A stretch of 64,000 nt of DNA, taken from Comamonas testosteroni. GTDB lineage: Bacteria > Pseudomonadota > Gammaproteobacteria > Burkholderiales > Burkholderiaceae_C. Shown piece after piece: positions 52,392 to 61,579 of the stretch (position 1 is its first letter; the number at the start of each line of letters is the position of its first letter). The position numbers and the translations under genes are program-made. The notes beneath the pieces are model-generated. The model was not told the DNA's origin. It was given only the letters and a program-made list of their open reading frames with translations, and searched no databases. The stretch lies in contig NZ_CP129672.1 in the NCBI RefSeq assembly GCF_030505195.1, positions 2,452,501 through 2,516,500 on the forward strand, read 5' to 3'.

Positions 52392-53555
52392 TTACATGCG
52401 GCAGCCGCGGGCAGGGTCCGCCAGAGCCTTCACTGCCACGCTGATCTTCTTGTTCTCCTTGCCGTCAACCTTGCGCAGATAGATGTCCTGCACGGGGTTG
52501 TGCGCCTTGCTCAAGGTGAAGTCGCCGCGCGGGCTGGCAATCGTGGCTTTTTCGATGGCGGTGCGGAAGACATCCTTCTTGCCGATGTCGCCACCGGCGG
52601 CCTTCAGACCCACGGCCAGCATCTGCGCGGCGTCATAGCCTTGCACGGCATAGACATCGGGCTGCAGCTTGTAGTTCTTGGCGTAGTTGGTGCGGAAGGC
52701 CTGATCGCGCGCCGTGCCCAGTTCGTCGGCATAGTGCAGCGTGGTCAGCATGCCCTGGGCGGCCTCGCCCTGAGCCTCCAGCGTGCCGTCGGTCAGAAAG
52801 CCCGGTCCGTAGAGCGGAATGGTCTTGGACAGGCCCGAGGCGTGATAGTCCTTGACGAATTTCACGGCACCTGCGCCCGCAAAGAAGGAGAACACTGCAT
52901 CGGGCTTGGCCGCTGCGATCTCGGTCAGCAGAGCCTGGAATTCGACGTTGGGAAACGGCAGCGTCAGCTGCTTGCTGACCTTGCCGCCGCTTTTCTCGAA
53001 ACCTTCCTTGAAGCCGTTGACGGCCTCTTCACCGGCAGCGTACTTCCAGGTCAGGGTCATGGCATTTTTCTTGCCCTCCTTGGCTGCCACCACGCCCATG
53101 GGGTAGGCCGTCTGCCAGTTGGAGAAGGAGCTGCGGAAGATATTGGGAGCGCACATGGGGCCGGTGACTGCATCGGCTCCCGCATTGGGCACGATGAGCA
53201 CGGTGCCGCTTTCCTTGGCAGCCTTGGCCATGGCCATGGCCACGCCGGAGTGCACGGTGCCGACGATCACATCGACCTTGTCGCGCTTGATGAGGCGGTT
53301 GACGTTGTCCGTGGCCTTGGCGGGGTCGGATTCGTCGTCGACCTTGAAGTATTCGATCTCGCGTCCGCCCAGCTTGCCGCCTTGCTCGGCTACCTGCATG
53401 CGAAAGCCGTTCTCGATCGCCACGCCCAGGGCTGCATAAGTGCCGCTGAAAGGCAGCATGAAGCCGACCTTGATCTTCTCCTGCGCCATGGCGCTGCTGC
53501 CGCTTGCGGCGGCAGCCAGTGCGATTGCGCTCCATATTGCCCATTGCTTGCTCAT
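52392..53555 (-). CDS. ABC transporter substrate-binding protein, possibly for benzoate
   Basis: A 387-aa periplasmic type I binding protein. The signal peptide (residues 1-24) ends SSAMA; the mature part begins QEKIKVGFMLPFSGTYAALGVAIENGFRMQVAEQGGKLGGREIEYFKVDDESDPAKATDNVNRLIKRDKVDVIVGTVHSG. It belongs to the LivJ/Peripla_BP_6 family, with members that bind aromatic acids. The genes bclA and boxD lie upstream on the same strand, so benzoate is the likely ligand (inference). AGGAGACAAGC precedes the ATG. Confidence 0.88.
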   Translation of the reverse strand: MSKQWAIWSAIALAAAASGSSAMAQEKIKVGFMLPFSGTYAALGVAIENGFRMQVAEQGGKLGGREIEYFKVDDESDPAKATDNVNRLIKRDKVDVIVGTVHSGVAMAMAKAAKESGTVLIVPNAGADAVTGPMCAPNIFRSSFSNWQTAYPMGVVAAKEGKKNAMTLTWKYAAGEEAVNGFKEGFEKSGGKVSKQLTLPFPNVEFQALLTEIAAAKPDAVFSFFAGAGAVKFVKDYHASGLSKTIPLYGPGFLTDGTLEAQGEAAQGMLTTLHYADELGTARDQAFRTNYAKNYKLQPDVYAVQGYDAAQMLAVGLKAAGGDIGKKDVFRTAIEKATIASPRGDFTLSKAHNPVQDIYLRKVDGKENKKISVAVKALADPARGCRM

Positions 53556-53711
53556 GCTTGTCTCCTGCTGGTTGATGGACGAATGCCGGCTTACTCTCAG
53601 ATCAACGGTTATGACTGGCTGTGGTGCTGGGGTTGGCACTGATGCACGAGCGCACTCTAACAACTTTAGGTTTAAAGCAATACCAGCGATTGCCCTAGTT
53701 TGTGACTACTG

Positions 53712-53752
53712 TTTTGATAGCTTCTTGCAACCTTGCGATAAGCAATTAGCGT
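53712..53752. repeat. AT-rich dispersed element overlapping the bclA 3' end
   Basis: Contains TTTGATAGCTTCTTGC and GATAAGCAATTAGCG. The bclA stop codon (53746-53748) lies inside it. Confidence 0.5.
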
Positions 53753-55308
53753 GGTTTGGATTCCAGCTCACGCAAGCGAAAGCGTTGGATCTTTCCAGTC
53801 GCGGTCTTTGGCAGCTCATCGACAAATTCAATGAAGCGCGGGTATTTGTAGGCGGCCAGCCGGCTCTTTACAAAGGCCTTGAGTTCGGCCTCGCTGGCGC
53901 TCTGTCCGGGCTTGCACACCACATAGGATTTGGTCTTGGTCAGACCCTGTTCGTCGGTCACGCCGATCACGGCAGCCTCCAATACGGCAGGGTGCTGCTG
54001 CAGCGTGGATTCGACCTCGAAGGGCGAGACATAGATGCCGCTGACCTTGAGCATGTCGTCGCTGCGGCCTGCATAGGTGTAGTAGCCCTCGGCATCGCGC
54101 ACATATTTGTCGCCGCTCTTGAGCCAGACGCCCTGGAAGGTGTCGCGTGTCTTGTCACGGTTGGCCCAGTACATCAGGGCGGCGCTCGGACCTTTGATGT
54201 AGAGGTCGCCAATCTCGCCATCGGCCACGGGCTGTCCGTCCTCGCCACGCAACTCCACCACATAGCCTGGTACAGGCTTTCCCGTGCTGCCGTAGCGTAT
54301 GTCGTCCGGGCGGTTGGAGATGAAGATGTGCAGCATTTCGGTGGAGCCGATGCCGTCCACGATATCGGCGCCGAAGTGGGTCTTGAAGCGCTGGGCAATC
54401 TCTGCCGGCAGGGCTTCGCCGGCCGAGGAGCACATGCGCAGGCTGACCTGCTCGCGCGGCGGCAAGGCGGAGTGAGCCAGCATGCCTGCAAAGCCCGTCG
54501 GCGCGCCGAAAAACACCGTGGGCTGGTGTTCGGTCCAGCGCCTGAAGGTGGCTTCCGGTGTGGGGCGCTCGGCCATCAGCACCACGCTGGCGCCTACGCT
54601 CAGGGGGAATGTCAGGGCGTTGCCAAGACCGTAGGCGAAGTAAAGCTTGGCGGCGGAAAAGCAGACATCGCTCTCGCTCAGGCCCAGCACCGGCTTGCCA
54701 TACAACTCGGCCGTCCAGTAGGGGTTGGCGTGGGTATGCACCGCCCCCTTGGGCTTGCCGGTGGAGCCCGAGGAATACAGCCAGAAGCCGGGGTCGTCGC
54801 CCATGGTTCTGGCGGCATGGGCCAGCGGCGTTTGTTGCAGCAGCCAAGGCTGCAGCGGCTCGAAGGCCGGTGGCAGGCCTTGCGGTGCTTCATCAGGCCT
54901 GGCGACCCAGATATGGTTGACCTCGTGCTGGGCCTGCTCCAGAGCCTGCTGCATCACGGCAACCAGCGCGCCATTGGTGAAAATCGCCTGCGCGCGGCAA
55001 TGCTCGAGCATGTAGGCATAGTCAGCTGCGGTGAGCAAGGTATTCACCGCCACCGGCACCACACCTGCGTACATGGCTCCCAGAAAGGAGATCACCCACT
55101 CGCGCATATCGTGCATGACCAGCAGCACGCGCTCCTCGCGATGGATGCCGGCAGCGAGCAGGCCATGCGCCAAGCGGCGGGCCTGCTCCTGCAACTGCGC
55201 ATAGCTGAGCGTGCCCTGGTCATCGGTGTAGGCGTTCTTGTCACCGCGCGCCTGGTTGAGATCGAACAGATGCTGGGCAAAGTTGAAGGCTTGGCTGAAG
55301 TCGGTCAT
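53746..55308 (-). CDS. bclA: Benzoate-CoA ligase
   Basis: A 520-aa acyl-AMP ligase that activates benzoate to benzoyl-CoA with ATP, the entry step of the box pathway. WLYSSGSTGKPKGAVHTHANPYW is the ATP motif, KLYFAYGLGNALTFPL is typical of benzoate-CoA ligases, and AGRSDDMLKVSGIYVSPFEVES and TATGKIQRFRLREL hold the hinge and catalytic lysine. GGGAG precedes the start, 3 bp after boxD. The stop lies within an AT-rich repeat. Context makes benzoate the expected substrate. Confidence 0.94.
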   Translation of the reverse strand: MTDFSQAFNFAQHLFDLNQARGDKNAYTDDQGTLSYAQLQEQARRLAHGLLAAGIHREERVLLVMHDMREWVISFLGAMYAGVVPVAVNTLLTAADYAYMLEHCRAQAIFTNGALVAVMQQALEQAQHEVNHIWVARPDEAPQGLPPAFEPLQPWLLQQTPLAHAARTMGDDPGFWLYSSGSTGKPKGAVHTHANPYWTAELYGKPVLGLSESDVCFSAAKLYFAYGLGNALTFPLSVGASVVLMAERPTPEATFRRWTEHQPTVFFGAPTGFAGMLAHSALPPREQVSLRMCSSAGEALPAEIAQRFKTHFGADIVDGIGSTEMLHIFISNRPDDIRYGSTGKPVPGYVVELRGEDGQPVADGEIGDLYIKGPSAALMYWANRDKTRDTFQGVWLKSGDKYVRDAEGYYTYAGRSDDMLKVSGIYVSPFEVESTLQQHPAVLEAAVIGVTDEQGLTKTKSYVVCKPGQSASEAELKAFVKSRLAAYKYPRFIEFVDELPKTATGKIQRFRLRELESKPR

Positions 55309-55311
55309 GGC

Positions 55312-56874
55312 TCATGCTCCCGTCGTTTCGGCCAGTGCCTGCAGAACCTGCGGTGCAGCTTGTATGGCGCTTTTGCGATGATAGAAATCCAGTGCCCGCA
55401 GGCCGCCGAGTTCGGAGCCGCCGCCGGCGCGGCCCGGACCGCCATGCTGGGACTGGGGCATGACATTGCCGTGGCCGGTATGCAGCTTGGCGACAGCGGG
55501 GGTGACCACATGCACGCGGCCGTGGCTGGCTGCGAGATCGGTGGCAGCGGCGGCCAGGGCTTGGTCGTCATCGCCGTAGATTGAGCAGACCAGCGAGCCC
55601 TGTCCGCGATGTGCAAGTGCCAGGCCATGGGCCAGGTCACGGTAGGGTATGAGAGTGGCCACGGGGCCAAAGACTTCCATGTCATGCACGAGTGCACTGC
55701 CATCGGGGTCCTGTGTTCCCAGCAGCACGGGCTGGGCGCAGGCGGCAATCGCCGGGTCGGCATCGATCAGCGCGTTGCGTCTGCCGTCATGCAGGGCCGT
55801 GGTGTGCTCCAGCAACCGGCCCAGGCCCTGCTGCACGCTGTCGTAGTGCTCGCGGCTGACCAGAGATCCCATGCGCACAGCGTCGTTGCGCGGGTTGCCT
55901 ACGGTGATTTTGGTCAGTTGTGCACCGATGGCCTGGGCCACACCGTCGTACAGCGCTTGCGGTACCAGCACGCGGCGTATGGCCGTGCATTTCTGGCCGG
56001 ATTTGACCGTCATTTCGCGCACCACTTCACGCGCCAGCAAGGCAGCAGCTTCGCTGCCCGGGCCATGGCCGGGCATCAGCAGCGCGCAGTTCACGCTGTC
56101 GGCTTCGATATTGCTGCGCACTGAGTGGCGGGTGATGGCCGCGTGGGAGCGGATGGTCGCAGCCGTGTCCGCAGATCCTGTGAAGGAGACCACATCCATG
56201 GGCTGCAGCTGATCGAGCAATCCGGCGGCACTGCCGCAGACGATGGACAGCGCCCCGGGCGGCAATATGCCGGCATCGATCACATCCCTGACCATGCGCT
56301 GGGTCAGCCAGGCGGTGGCGGTGGCCGGCTTGACGATGATGGGCAAGCCCGAGAGCAGGGCTGGAGCCGCTTTTTCCCACAGCCCCCAGGCCGGGAAGTT
56401 GAAGGCGTTGATGAACAGCGCCACGCCACGTGTCGGAACCTGGATATGGCGGGATAGAAAGGCTCCATCCTTGGCCAGCGCCACGGCTTCGCCGTCACTC
56501 AGATGTCTGGCATCGTCCAGCGCTGCGCCCCATCTGGCGTATTGGTTCAGGGTGTAGATGCCGCCGTCCACATCGACGGCGGTGTCGTTTCTGACAGTGC
56601 CGCTGTTGGCGGTGGAGATCTCGTAATACGCATCGCGCCGGCTTTGCAGCACCGCGGCAATCTCGGCCAGAAGGCTGGCGCGCCGGGCGTAGCTCAGGGC
56701 GCGCAAGGCCTTGCCGCCGGTGTCGCGTGCAAAGGCAAAGGCGGCACCCAGATCAAGCCCTGTGGCATCGACACGCACCAGCTCGACCCCCAGTACCGGA
56801 TCTCGTAACACACTGCCCGGGCCGCCGCCGGTTTGCCAGCGGCCTGCCACATGGTTGGCCAGTAACTCGGTCAT
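55312..56874 (-). CDS. boxD: 3,4-dehydroadipyl-CoA semialdehyde dehydrogenase BoxD
   Basis: A 520-aa aldehyde dehydrogenase that oxidises the box-pathway semialdehyde with NADP. It resembles the dehydrogenase half of PaaZ. NAFNFPAWGLWEKAAPALLSGLPIIVKPATATA is the coenzyme region, VVSFTGSADTAATIRSH follows, and SGQKCTAIRRVLVP contains the catalytic cysteine. The N-terminus begins TELLANHVAGRW. The start at 56874 has CAGGAG; an upstream ATG in frame lacks one. It is the first gene of the boxD-bclA-ABC unit. Confidence 0.93.
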   Translation of the reverse strand: MTELLANHVAGRWQTGGGPGSVLRDPVLGVELVRVDATGLDLGAAFAFARDTGGKALRALSYARRASLLAEIAAVLQSRRDAYYEISTANSGTVRNDTAVDVDGGIYTLNQYARWGAALDDARHLSDGEAVALAKDGAFLSRHIQVPTRGVALFINAFNFPAWGLWEKAAPALLSGLPIIVKPATATAWLTQRMVRDVIDAGILPPGALSIVCGSAAGLLDQLQPMDVVSFTGSADTAATIRSHAAITRHSVRSNIEADSVNCALLMPGHGPGSEAAALLAREVVREMTVKSGQKCTAIRRVLVPQALYDGVAQAIGAQLTKITVGNPRNDAVRMGSLVSREHYDSVQQGLGRLLEHTTALHDGRRNALIDADPAIAACAQPVLLGTQDPDGSALVHDMEVFGPVATLIPYRDLAHGLALAHRGQGSLVCSIYGDDDQALAAAATDLAASHGRVHVVTPAVAKLHTGHGNVMPQSQHGGPGRAGGGSELGGLRALDFYHRKSAIQAAPQVLQALAETTGA

Positions 56875-56919
56875 GGGGGTCTCCTGAGGTGCCGATCTGA
56901 GCAGCATCAAATCTTTGAT

Positions 56920-56992
56920 AAAACATGCAATATTGTGCGTGCAATCAGAAGATAAATACGAGACAATGCAGTGTCAAGCAATATATTGCATG
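56920..56992. promoter_or_regulatory. Proposed BoxR operators in the boxD/boxR divergent promoter
   Basis: TGCA occurs at 56926, 56940, 56967 and 56987. AAAACATGCAATATTGTGC (56920-56938) matches the boxCBA site at 17 of 19 bases. A second site is GCAATATATTGC (perfect palindrome, 56978-56989) followed by ATG. Placement would let BoxR act on both divergent promoters. Confidence 0.7.
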
Positions 56993-57041
56993 ATTCGCGT
57001 TAACCCCGACTGTTTATCATTCACGGCCTCTGAGGAGCTTT

Positions 57042-57944
57042 ATGGATCAGTTAGACATGGCATCCGCGCTGGTTGCGGAAGGGGATGAGGCGGGCAAAAG
57101 CCCGCTGCTGCAGGCCTTGGGCGAGAGGGTGCGCAATCTGCGTGCGCGCCGCGGTCTCACGCGTCGTGGGCTGGCCTCTGCCGCCGTGGTGTCGGAGCGG
57201 CATCTGGCCAATCTCGAATACGGCACGGGCAATGTCTCCATCCTGGTGCTGCAGCAGATTGCCAATGCACTTCAGTGCAGCATGGCCGAGTTGCTGGGCG
57301 ATGTGACGACTGCCAGTGCCGAATGGTTGCTGCTGCGCGAGCTGCTGGAAGGCAGCAGCGAAGCCGACTTGAAGCGCGTGCGACTGGCCGCTGGAGAGAT
57401 TCTGGGTACCGCACCCACCGGCGATCCGCACCGGGCTTCGCGCATTGCCCTGATAGGCCTGCGCGGCGCAGGCAAGTCCACGCTGGGGCGCATGCTGGCC
57501 GAGCAGTTGAATGTGCCGTTTCTGGAGCTGAACCAGGAGATCGAGCGAGTGGCGGGTTGCAGCGTGCGCGAGATTTATGACCTCTATGGAGCTGGCGCCT
57601 ATCGTCGTTACGAGCGTCGTGCACTCGAAGAGGCCGTGCAGATCTACAGCGATGTGGTGATTGCCACCCCGGGTGGCATCGTATCAGACCCCGCAACCTT
57701 CAACGAACTGCTCAGCCACTGCACGACGGTCTGGCTGCAGGCCCAGCCCGATGAGCATATGAGCCGTGTCGTGGCCCAGGGCGACACGCGGCCCATGGCG
57801 GCCAACCCCGAGGCCATGGATGATTTGCGCCGGATTCTGGACGGCCGATCGGCCTTTTATTCCAAGGCCGATCATGTCTTGGACACCAGCGGCAAGAGCT
57901 TGCCGCAAAGTTTCAGGCAACTGAAAGCGCTGGTCGCCGCCTGA
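57042..57944 (+). CDS. boxR: Benzoyl-CoA-responsive regulator BoxR
   Basis: A 300-aa fusion of an XRE-type DNA-binding domain (LGERVRNLRARRGLTRRGLASAAVVSERHLANLEYGTGNVSILVLQQIANAL, about residues 27-80) and a shikimate-kinase-like domain (IALIGLRGAGKSTLGRMLAEQLNVPFLELNQEIE, Walker A near residue 145). This architecture is that of BzdR/BoxR, where benzoyl-CoA binds the kinase-like domain and releases the repressor. GAGGAG precedes the ATG. Divergent from boxD, with TGCA sites between, so it likely controls itself, boxD-bclA and boxCBA. Confidence 0.95.
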   Translation: MDQLDMASALVAEGDEAGKSPLLQALGERVRNLRARRGLTRRGLASAAVVSERHLANLEYGTGNVSILVLQQIANALQCSMAELLGDVTTASAEWLLLRELLEGSSEADLKRVRLAAGEILGTAPTGDPHRASRIALIGLRGAGKSTLGRMLAEQLNVPFLELNQEIERVAGCSVREIYDLYGAGAYRRYERRALEEAVQIYSDVVIATPGGIVSDPATFNELLSHCTTVWLQAQPDEHMSRVVAQGDTRPMAANPEAMDDLRRILDGRSAFYSKADHVLDTSGKSLPQSFRQLKALVAA

Positions 57945-57950
57945 GCGGAT

Positions 57951-59627
57951 TCAGGCGGGCAGGGCGCGCTGAAGTATGGCCGCAATGTCGAGCCCGGCTG
58001 GGTCGAACGCTCCGACCACCATGGCTCCGTTCTGCGCGCCCAGGCGGGTGTGGATGAAGCCATCGGCCATGGGGGCGGGCGCGTGCCTGTGCATCAGGCA
58101 GGCCTGGGCCAGCAGACACAAGTCCTGCACCAGTCGGCGGGCTTGCGGCTCCAGTGCATCGGGGGCCGCAGACAGGCGTTGGGCCAGCGATTGCGCCATT
58201 GCCGTCAGCAGGGGGCGGTCGGCAGCCATATCGCTGAGATCCTGCAACAGCAGGCGCGCGGCTTCGGGCTCGCGGCCCATGGCGCGCAGCACATCGAGGC
58301 ACATCACATTGCCCGAACCTTCCCAGATGGAGTTGACCGGCGCCTCGCGGAACAGGCGCGCGACGATGCTGTCCTGCACATAGCCGTTGCCGCCAAAGAC
58401 CTCCATGGCTTCGCCCGTGATCTCCACCGAGCGCTTGCAGATCCAGAACTTGGCGGCCGGAGTCATGATGCGCTTCCAGGCGCGAGCCAGCAGATCGCCT
58501 TCGGCCTCCAGCTCATAGGCCTGCGCCAGATGCATGGCGAGCTGCATGGAGGCTTCGCTTTCGAGGGCCAGGTCCGCGAGCACGGTGGCCATCAGCGGCT
58601 GATCCGCGAGATGTTTGCCAAAGGCCGATCGCTGACGCGCATAGGCAATCGACTGCACGGTGGCGCTGCGCACAATGGCCGCGCTGCCCAGCACGCAGTT
58701 CAGTCGCGTGTAGCTGGCCATCTCGATGATGGTGGGAATGCCGCGCCCTTCCTCGCCCATGAGAATGCCCCAGGCGTCCTGCAGCTCCACTTCCGAGCTG
58801 GAGTTGCTGCGGTTGCCGACCTTGTCCTTGAGGCGCTGCACACGCACCGGGTTCTTGCTGCCATCAGGGCGCCAGCGCGGCACGAAAAAACAGGCATGAC
58901 CGCCGAGCTCACCGCTTGCCGTGGCCATGCGCGCCACCACCAGATGGGCGTCGCACATGGGGGCCGAGAAAAACCACTTGTGGCCGCGCAGCAGATACTC
59001 GCCGCCGCGGCCGCCCTCATGCACGGGACGGGCCACCGTGGTGTTGGCGCGCACGTCCGAGCCGCCCTGCTTCTCCGTCATCCCCATGCCTATCCAGATG
59101 GATTTTTTCTGGCTCAAGGGCAGATCGCTGGCGTCGTACTCGTGGCTGAACAACCGGGCTTTCAACTGGCTCCAGAGCTGGGGCTCTTTTTGCAGCACGG
59201 GGATGGCCGCCGTGGTCATGGTGGCTGGGCATAGAGAGCCTTGCTCCACCTGGCCGTGCAGGTAAAAGCCGGCGGCCCAGGCGCTCCAGCGACCGCGGCT
59301 CAGGCTCTCAAAGGGCAAGGAGATCAGACCCTGCTCGCGATACAGCTGCATGAGGCGATGCCAGCTGGGATGGAATTCCACGGCATCGAGCACACGCCCG
59401 CGTGCGTCAAAGCGCTGCAGCTCGGGCGTATGACGGTTGGCGAGTTCGGCCTGCTCCCAGCGGTGCTTCTGGCCAAGCTGTTGCGCAAAGCGGCTCAGCG
59501 CTGGCACAAAGCCCTGGGCCTGCTGGCGCTGCAGCACCTCCTGCAAGGCAGCATCGACCTGCAGCAGGTCGATGTCGGTCAGCTCATCGAACTGGTTGAA
59601 GACGTCATGGGTGTCCAGGGCCTGCAT
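57951..59627 (-). CDS. AidB-like acyl-CoA dehydrogenase family protein
   Basis: A 558-aa flavoprotein of the AidB/isovaleryl-CoA dehydrogenase branch. IGMGMTEKQGGSDVRANTTVA, HKWFFSAPMCDAHLVVA, EITGEAMEVFGGNGYVQDSIVARLFREAPVNSIWEGSGNVMCLDVLRAM are characteristic of AidB, and the length fits AidB (about 540 aa), longer than usual acyl-CoA dehydrogenases (about 390). AidB acts in alkylation response; DNA-binding and dehydrogenase activity are both reported for the family. It converges on boxR with only 6 bp between the stops. Confidence 0.87.
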   Translation of the reverse strand: MQALDTHDVFNQFDELTDIDLLQVDAALQEVLQRQQAQGFVPALSRFAQQLGQKHRWEQAELANRHTPELQRFDARGRVLDAVEFHPSWHRLMQLYREQGLISLPFESLSRGRWSAWAAGFYLHGQVEQGSLCPATMTTAAIPVLQKEPQLWSQLKARLFSHEYDASDLPLSQKKSIWIGMGMTEKQGGSDVRANTTVARPVHEGGRGGEYLLRGHKWFFSAPMCDAHLVVARMATASGELGGHACFFVPRWRPDGSKNPVRVQRLKDKVGNRSNSSSEVELQDAWGILMGEEGRGIPTIIEMASYTRLNCVLGSAAIVRSATVQSIAYARQRSAFGKHLADQPLMATVLADLALESEASMQLAMHLAQAYELEAEGDLLARAWKRIMTPAAKFWICKRSVEITGEAMEVFGGNGYVQDSIVARLFREAPVNSIWEGSGNVMCLDVLRAMGREPEAARLLLQDLSDMAADRPLLTAMAQSLAQRLSAAPDALEPQARRLVQDLCLLAQACLMHRHAPAPMADGFIHTRLGAQNGAMVVGAFDPAGLDIAAILQRALPA

Positions 59628-59722
59628 GCGATCACTCCTGTGGCTGTGCGCTCGTCACAGGCCAATATAGAGCGCGTCATGGCTGACGCAAAGCGGGTTT
59701 TCAACCGCCTTGTGACCGGTGC

Positions 59723-60556
59723 TCAGCGCCTGCGTGCATGCTCGTACAAGCCCATGACGCGCGGCACGTTCCCCTCCAGCTGACGTATGCGATCGGGGCC
59801 TGTCGGATGCGTGGAGAGAAAGCCTATGCCGCCTTCGCCCGTGGCCTGCCCCATCTTGCGCCACAGGCTCACGGCGGCCTGCGGGTTGAAGCCGGCGCGG
59901 GCCGCGAGCTCCAGTCCGACCAGATCGGCATCGCTTTCGTCGTTGCGGCTGAACTTGAGGCTGAGCAACTGGCCGCCCAGGCGTGCCGCGGCATTGCCGA
60001 TATCGCCCAGACCCAGCAGTTGCGCGCCCAGCGATATGCCGATGCTGGTGGCCTGATTCTTGGCCAGCTGCTCGCGCGAATGCTCGCGCAGGGCATGGGC
60101 CATCTCGTGGCCCATGATCATGGCGATCTCGTCGTCCGTGAGCTTGAGCTGGTCGATGATGCCGGTGTAGAAGGCGATCTTGCCGCCGGGCATGCAGAAC
60201 GCGTTGATCTGCTTGCTGCCTATGAGGTTGACCTCCCAGCGCCACTGGCTGGCGCGCGGGTTCCACTGCGCGGCATAGGGAATGAGGCGCTGGGCAATGC
60301 CGCGCAGGCGTTGCAGCTGCGGGTTGCCAGCGTCTGCCAGCGCACCCTGAGCCTTGGCTTTTTGCAGCAGCTCCTGGTATTGCTGGGTCGCAGAGTTTTC
60401 CAGCGTCTCGGCCGGCACCAGCTGGCGCATCACCGAGGCCTTGCCTACCTCCACCTGAGCCTGCGCGGGCGCGTGCATCAGCGCAGCGCAGACCAGTGCG
60501 GGCAGCAGGCAGTTGCGGGTGGAGGGCAGGCGCAGGGATGAGATGAGGGCGTGCAT
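59723..60556 (-). CDS. M48 family zinc metalloprotease, secreted
   Basis: A 277-aa periplasmic protease. The signal peptide (about residues 1-33) ends PAQAQ. The zinc motif is IMGHEMAHALREHS (HExxH), and FSRNDESDADLVGLELAARAG supplies the third ligand Glu. The order resembles LoiP/YcaL. These clear misfolded outer-membrane proteins in Escherichia coli. ATG 60556 is used; an upstream TTG (60565) is unlikely. Confidence 0.88.
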   Translation of the reverse strand: MHALISSLRLPSTRNCLLPALVCAALMHAPAQAQVEVGKASVMRQLVPAETLENSATQQYQELLQKAKAQGALADAGNPQLQRLRGIAQRLIPYAAQWNPRASQWRWEVNLIGSKQINAFCMPGGKIAFYTGIIDQLKLTDDEIAMIMGHEMAHALREHSREQLAKNQATSIGISLGAQLLGLGDIGNAAARLGGQLLSLKFSRNDESDADLVGLELAARAGFNPQAAVSLWRKMGQATGEGGIGFLSTHPTGPDRIRQLEGNVPRVMGLYEHARRR

Positions 60557-60593
60557 GAGCGCCAAGTCTATGCGAGCTGCACTCTGCCTTGGG

Positions 60594-61511
60594 TCAGACG
60601 GTTTCTGCCGTCTTGCGCTCTGCCTGCACCACCAGCCACAGGCCGCCGATCACGCCGAGCAGACCGATCACGGACCACCAGGCGGGGCGCTCGCCGACCA
60701 CCAGCAAAGACAGTGCAAAAGCGGTGATCGGCTCGGCCTTGCTCAGTGCCACGCCGGTTGCGGCAGACATGCCGCGCAGGCCCACGGAGAACAGCAGATA
60801 GGCAAGCCCTGTGGCGACCATGCCCAGATAGATCACCACGGCCCAGCCGTCGGCGCTGATCTGCAGCGGCCCGCCCAGCCAGGCCGAAACGGGCAGCGAC
60901 AGCAGGGCTGCGCAGGCAAACACCCAGGCATTGACCGTGGCCACACGCGCCTGAAGCACCAGCGCCTGGTTGACCAGCGCATAGGCGGCATAGGACAGAC
61001 CGGCCAGCAGGCACAGGGCCATACCAGTCCATGGCAGATGCTGTCTGTCGGTGGCAGCCAGCGCCATGACAATGCCTCCGCCCACGCCGGTGCAGGTGCC
61101 AAGCCACCATTGAGGGCTGGGCATGCGCTTTTGCACCACGGCCTGCATCAGACCGGCCCAGATGGGGCCGCTGCCTATGGCCAGCGCCGTACCCAGGGCG
61201 ACGCCGCTGGCCTTGATGCCGGCAAAGAAGCTGAGGTTGTAGACGGCCATGCACAGGCCGCAGAACACGATGCGCGCCCAGCTTATGGGTTGGCGCGCAT
61301 AGCCTCGGTCCAGCACCATCGCCAGAGCGACAAAGAACAGCGCGGCCATGACCATGCGCAGGCCGCCCACCCAGTAAGGCGAGAGCGGCGCAGGCGCGAA
61401 ATGCTGTGCCGTGCCCGTGGTGCCCCAGAGCATGGCGGCGGCCAGTACCAGGCCGACAGGGCCCAAAGCGCTGCGGGGCGATGAGCAAGAGATAGCAGAA
61501 GTGACAGACAT
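60594..61511 (-). CDS. EamA family (drug/metabolite) transporter
   Basis: A 305-aa inner-membrane protein with about 10 helices made of two EamA repeats (GLVLAAAMLWGTTGTAQHFAP... and GMALCLLAGLSYAAYALVNQALV...). The second repeat includes GVALSKAEPITAFALSLLVVGERP, the typical motif. It probably exports amino acids or related metabolites. It lies just after a divergent/adjacent AraC regulator gene, 68 bp upstream on the same strand, which may regulate it. Confidence 0.85.
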   Translation of the reverse strand: MSVTSAISCSSPRSALGPVGLVLAAAMLWGTTGTAQHFAPAPLSPYWVGGLRMVMAALFFVALAMVLDRGYARQPISWARIVFCGLCMAVYNLSFFAGIKASGVALGTALAIGSGPIWAGLMQAVVQKRMPSPQWWLGTCTGVGGGIVMALAATDRQHLPWTGMALCLLAGLSYAAYALVNQALVLQARVATVNAWVFACAALLSLPVSAWLGGPLQISADGWAVVIYLGMVATGLAYLLFSVGLRGMSAATGVALSKAEPITAFALSLLVVGERPAWWSVIGLLGVIGGLWLVVQAERKTAETV

Positions 61512-61579
61512 GAGTGCGCCATCATGCGCGGGCGCGGGCCGCGCATCTGTCGAGAAACGCTTGAAGTGAGGGGGCGGGC

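Noticed and set aside
53440..55584. Open frame of 714 codons on the plus strand
   Set aside because: Antisense to benzoate-CoA ligase, with no recognisable motif.
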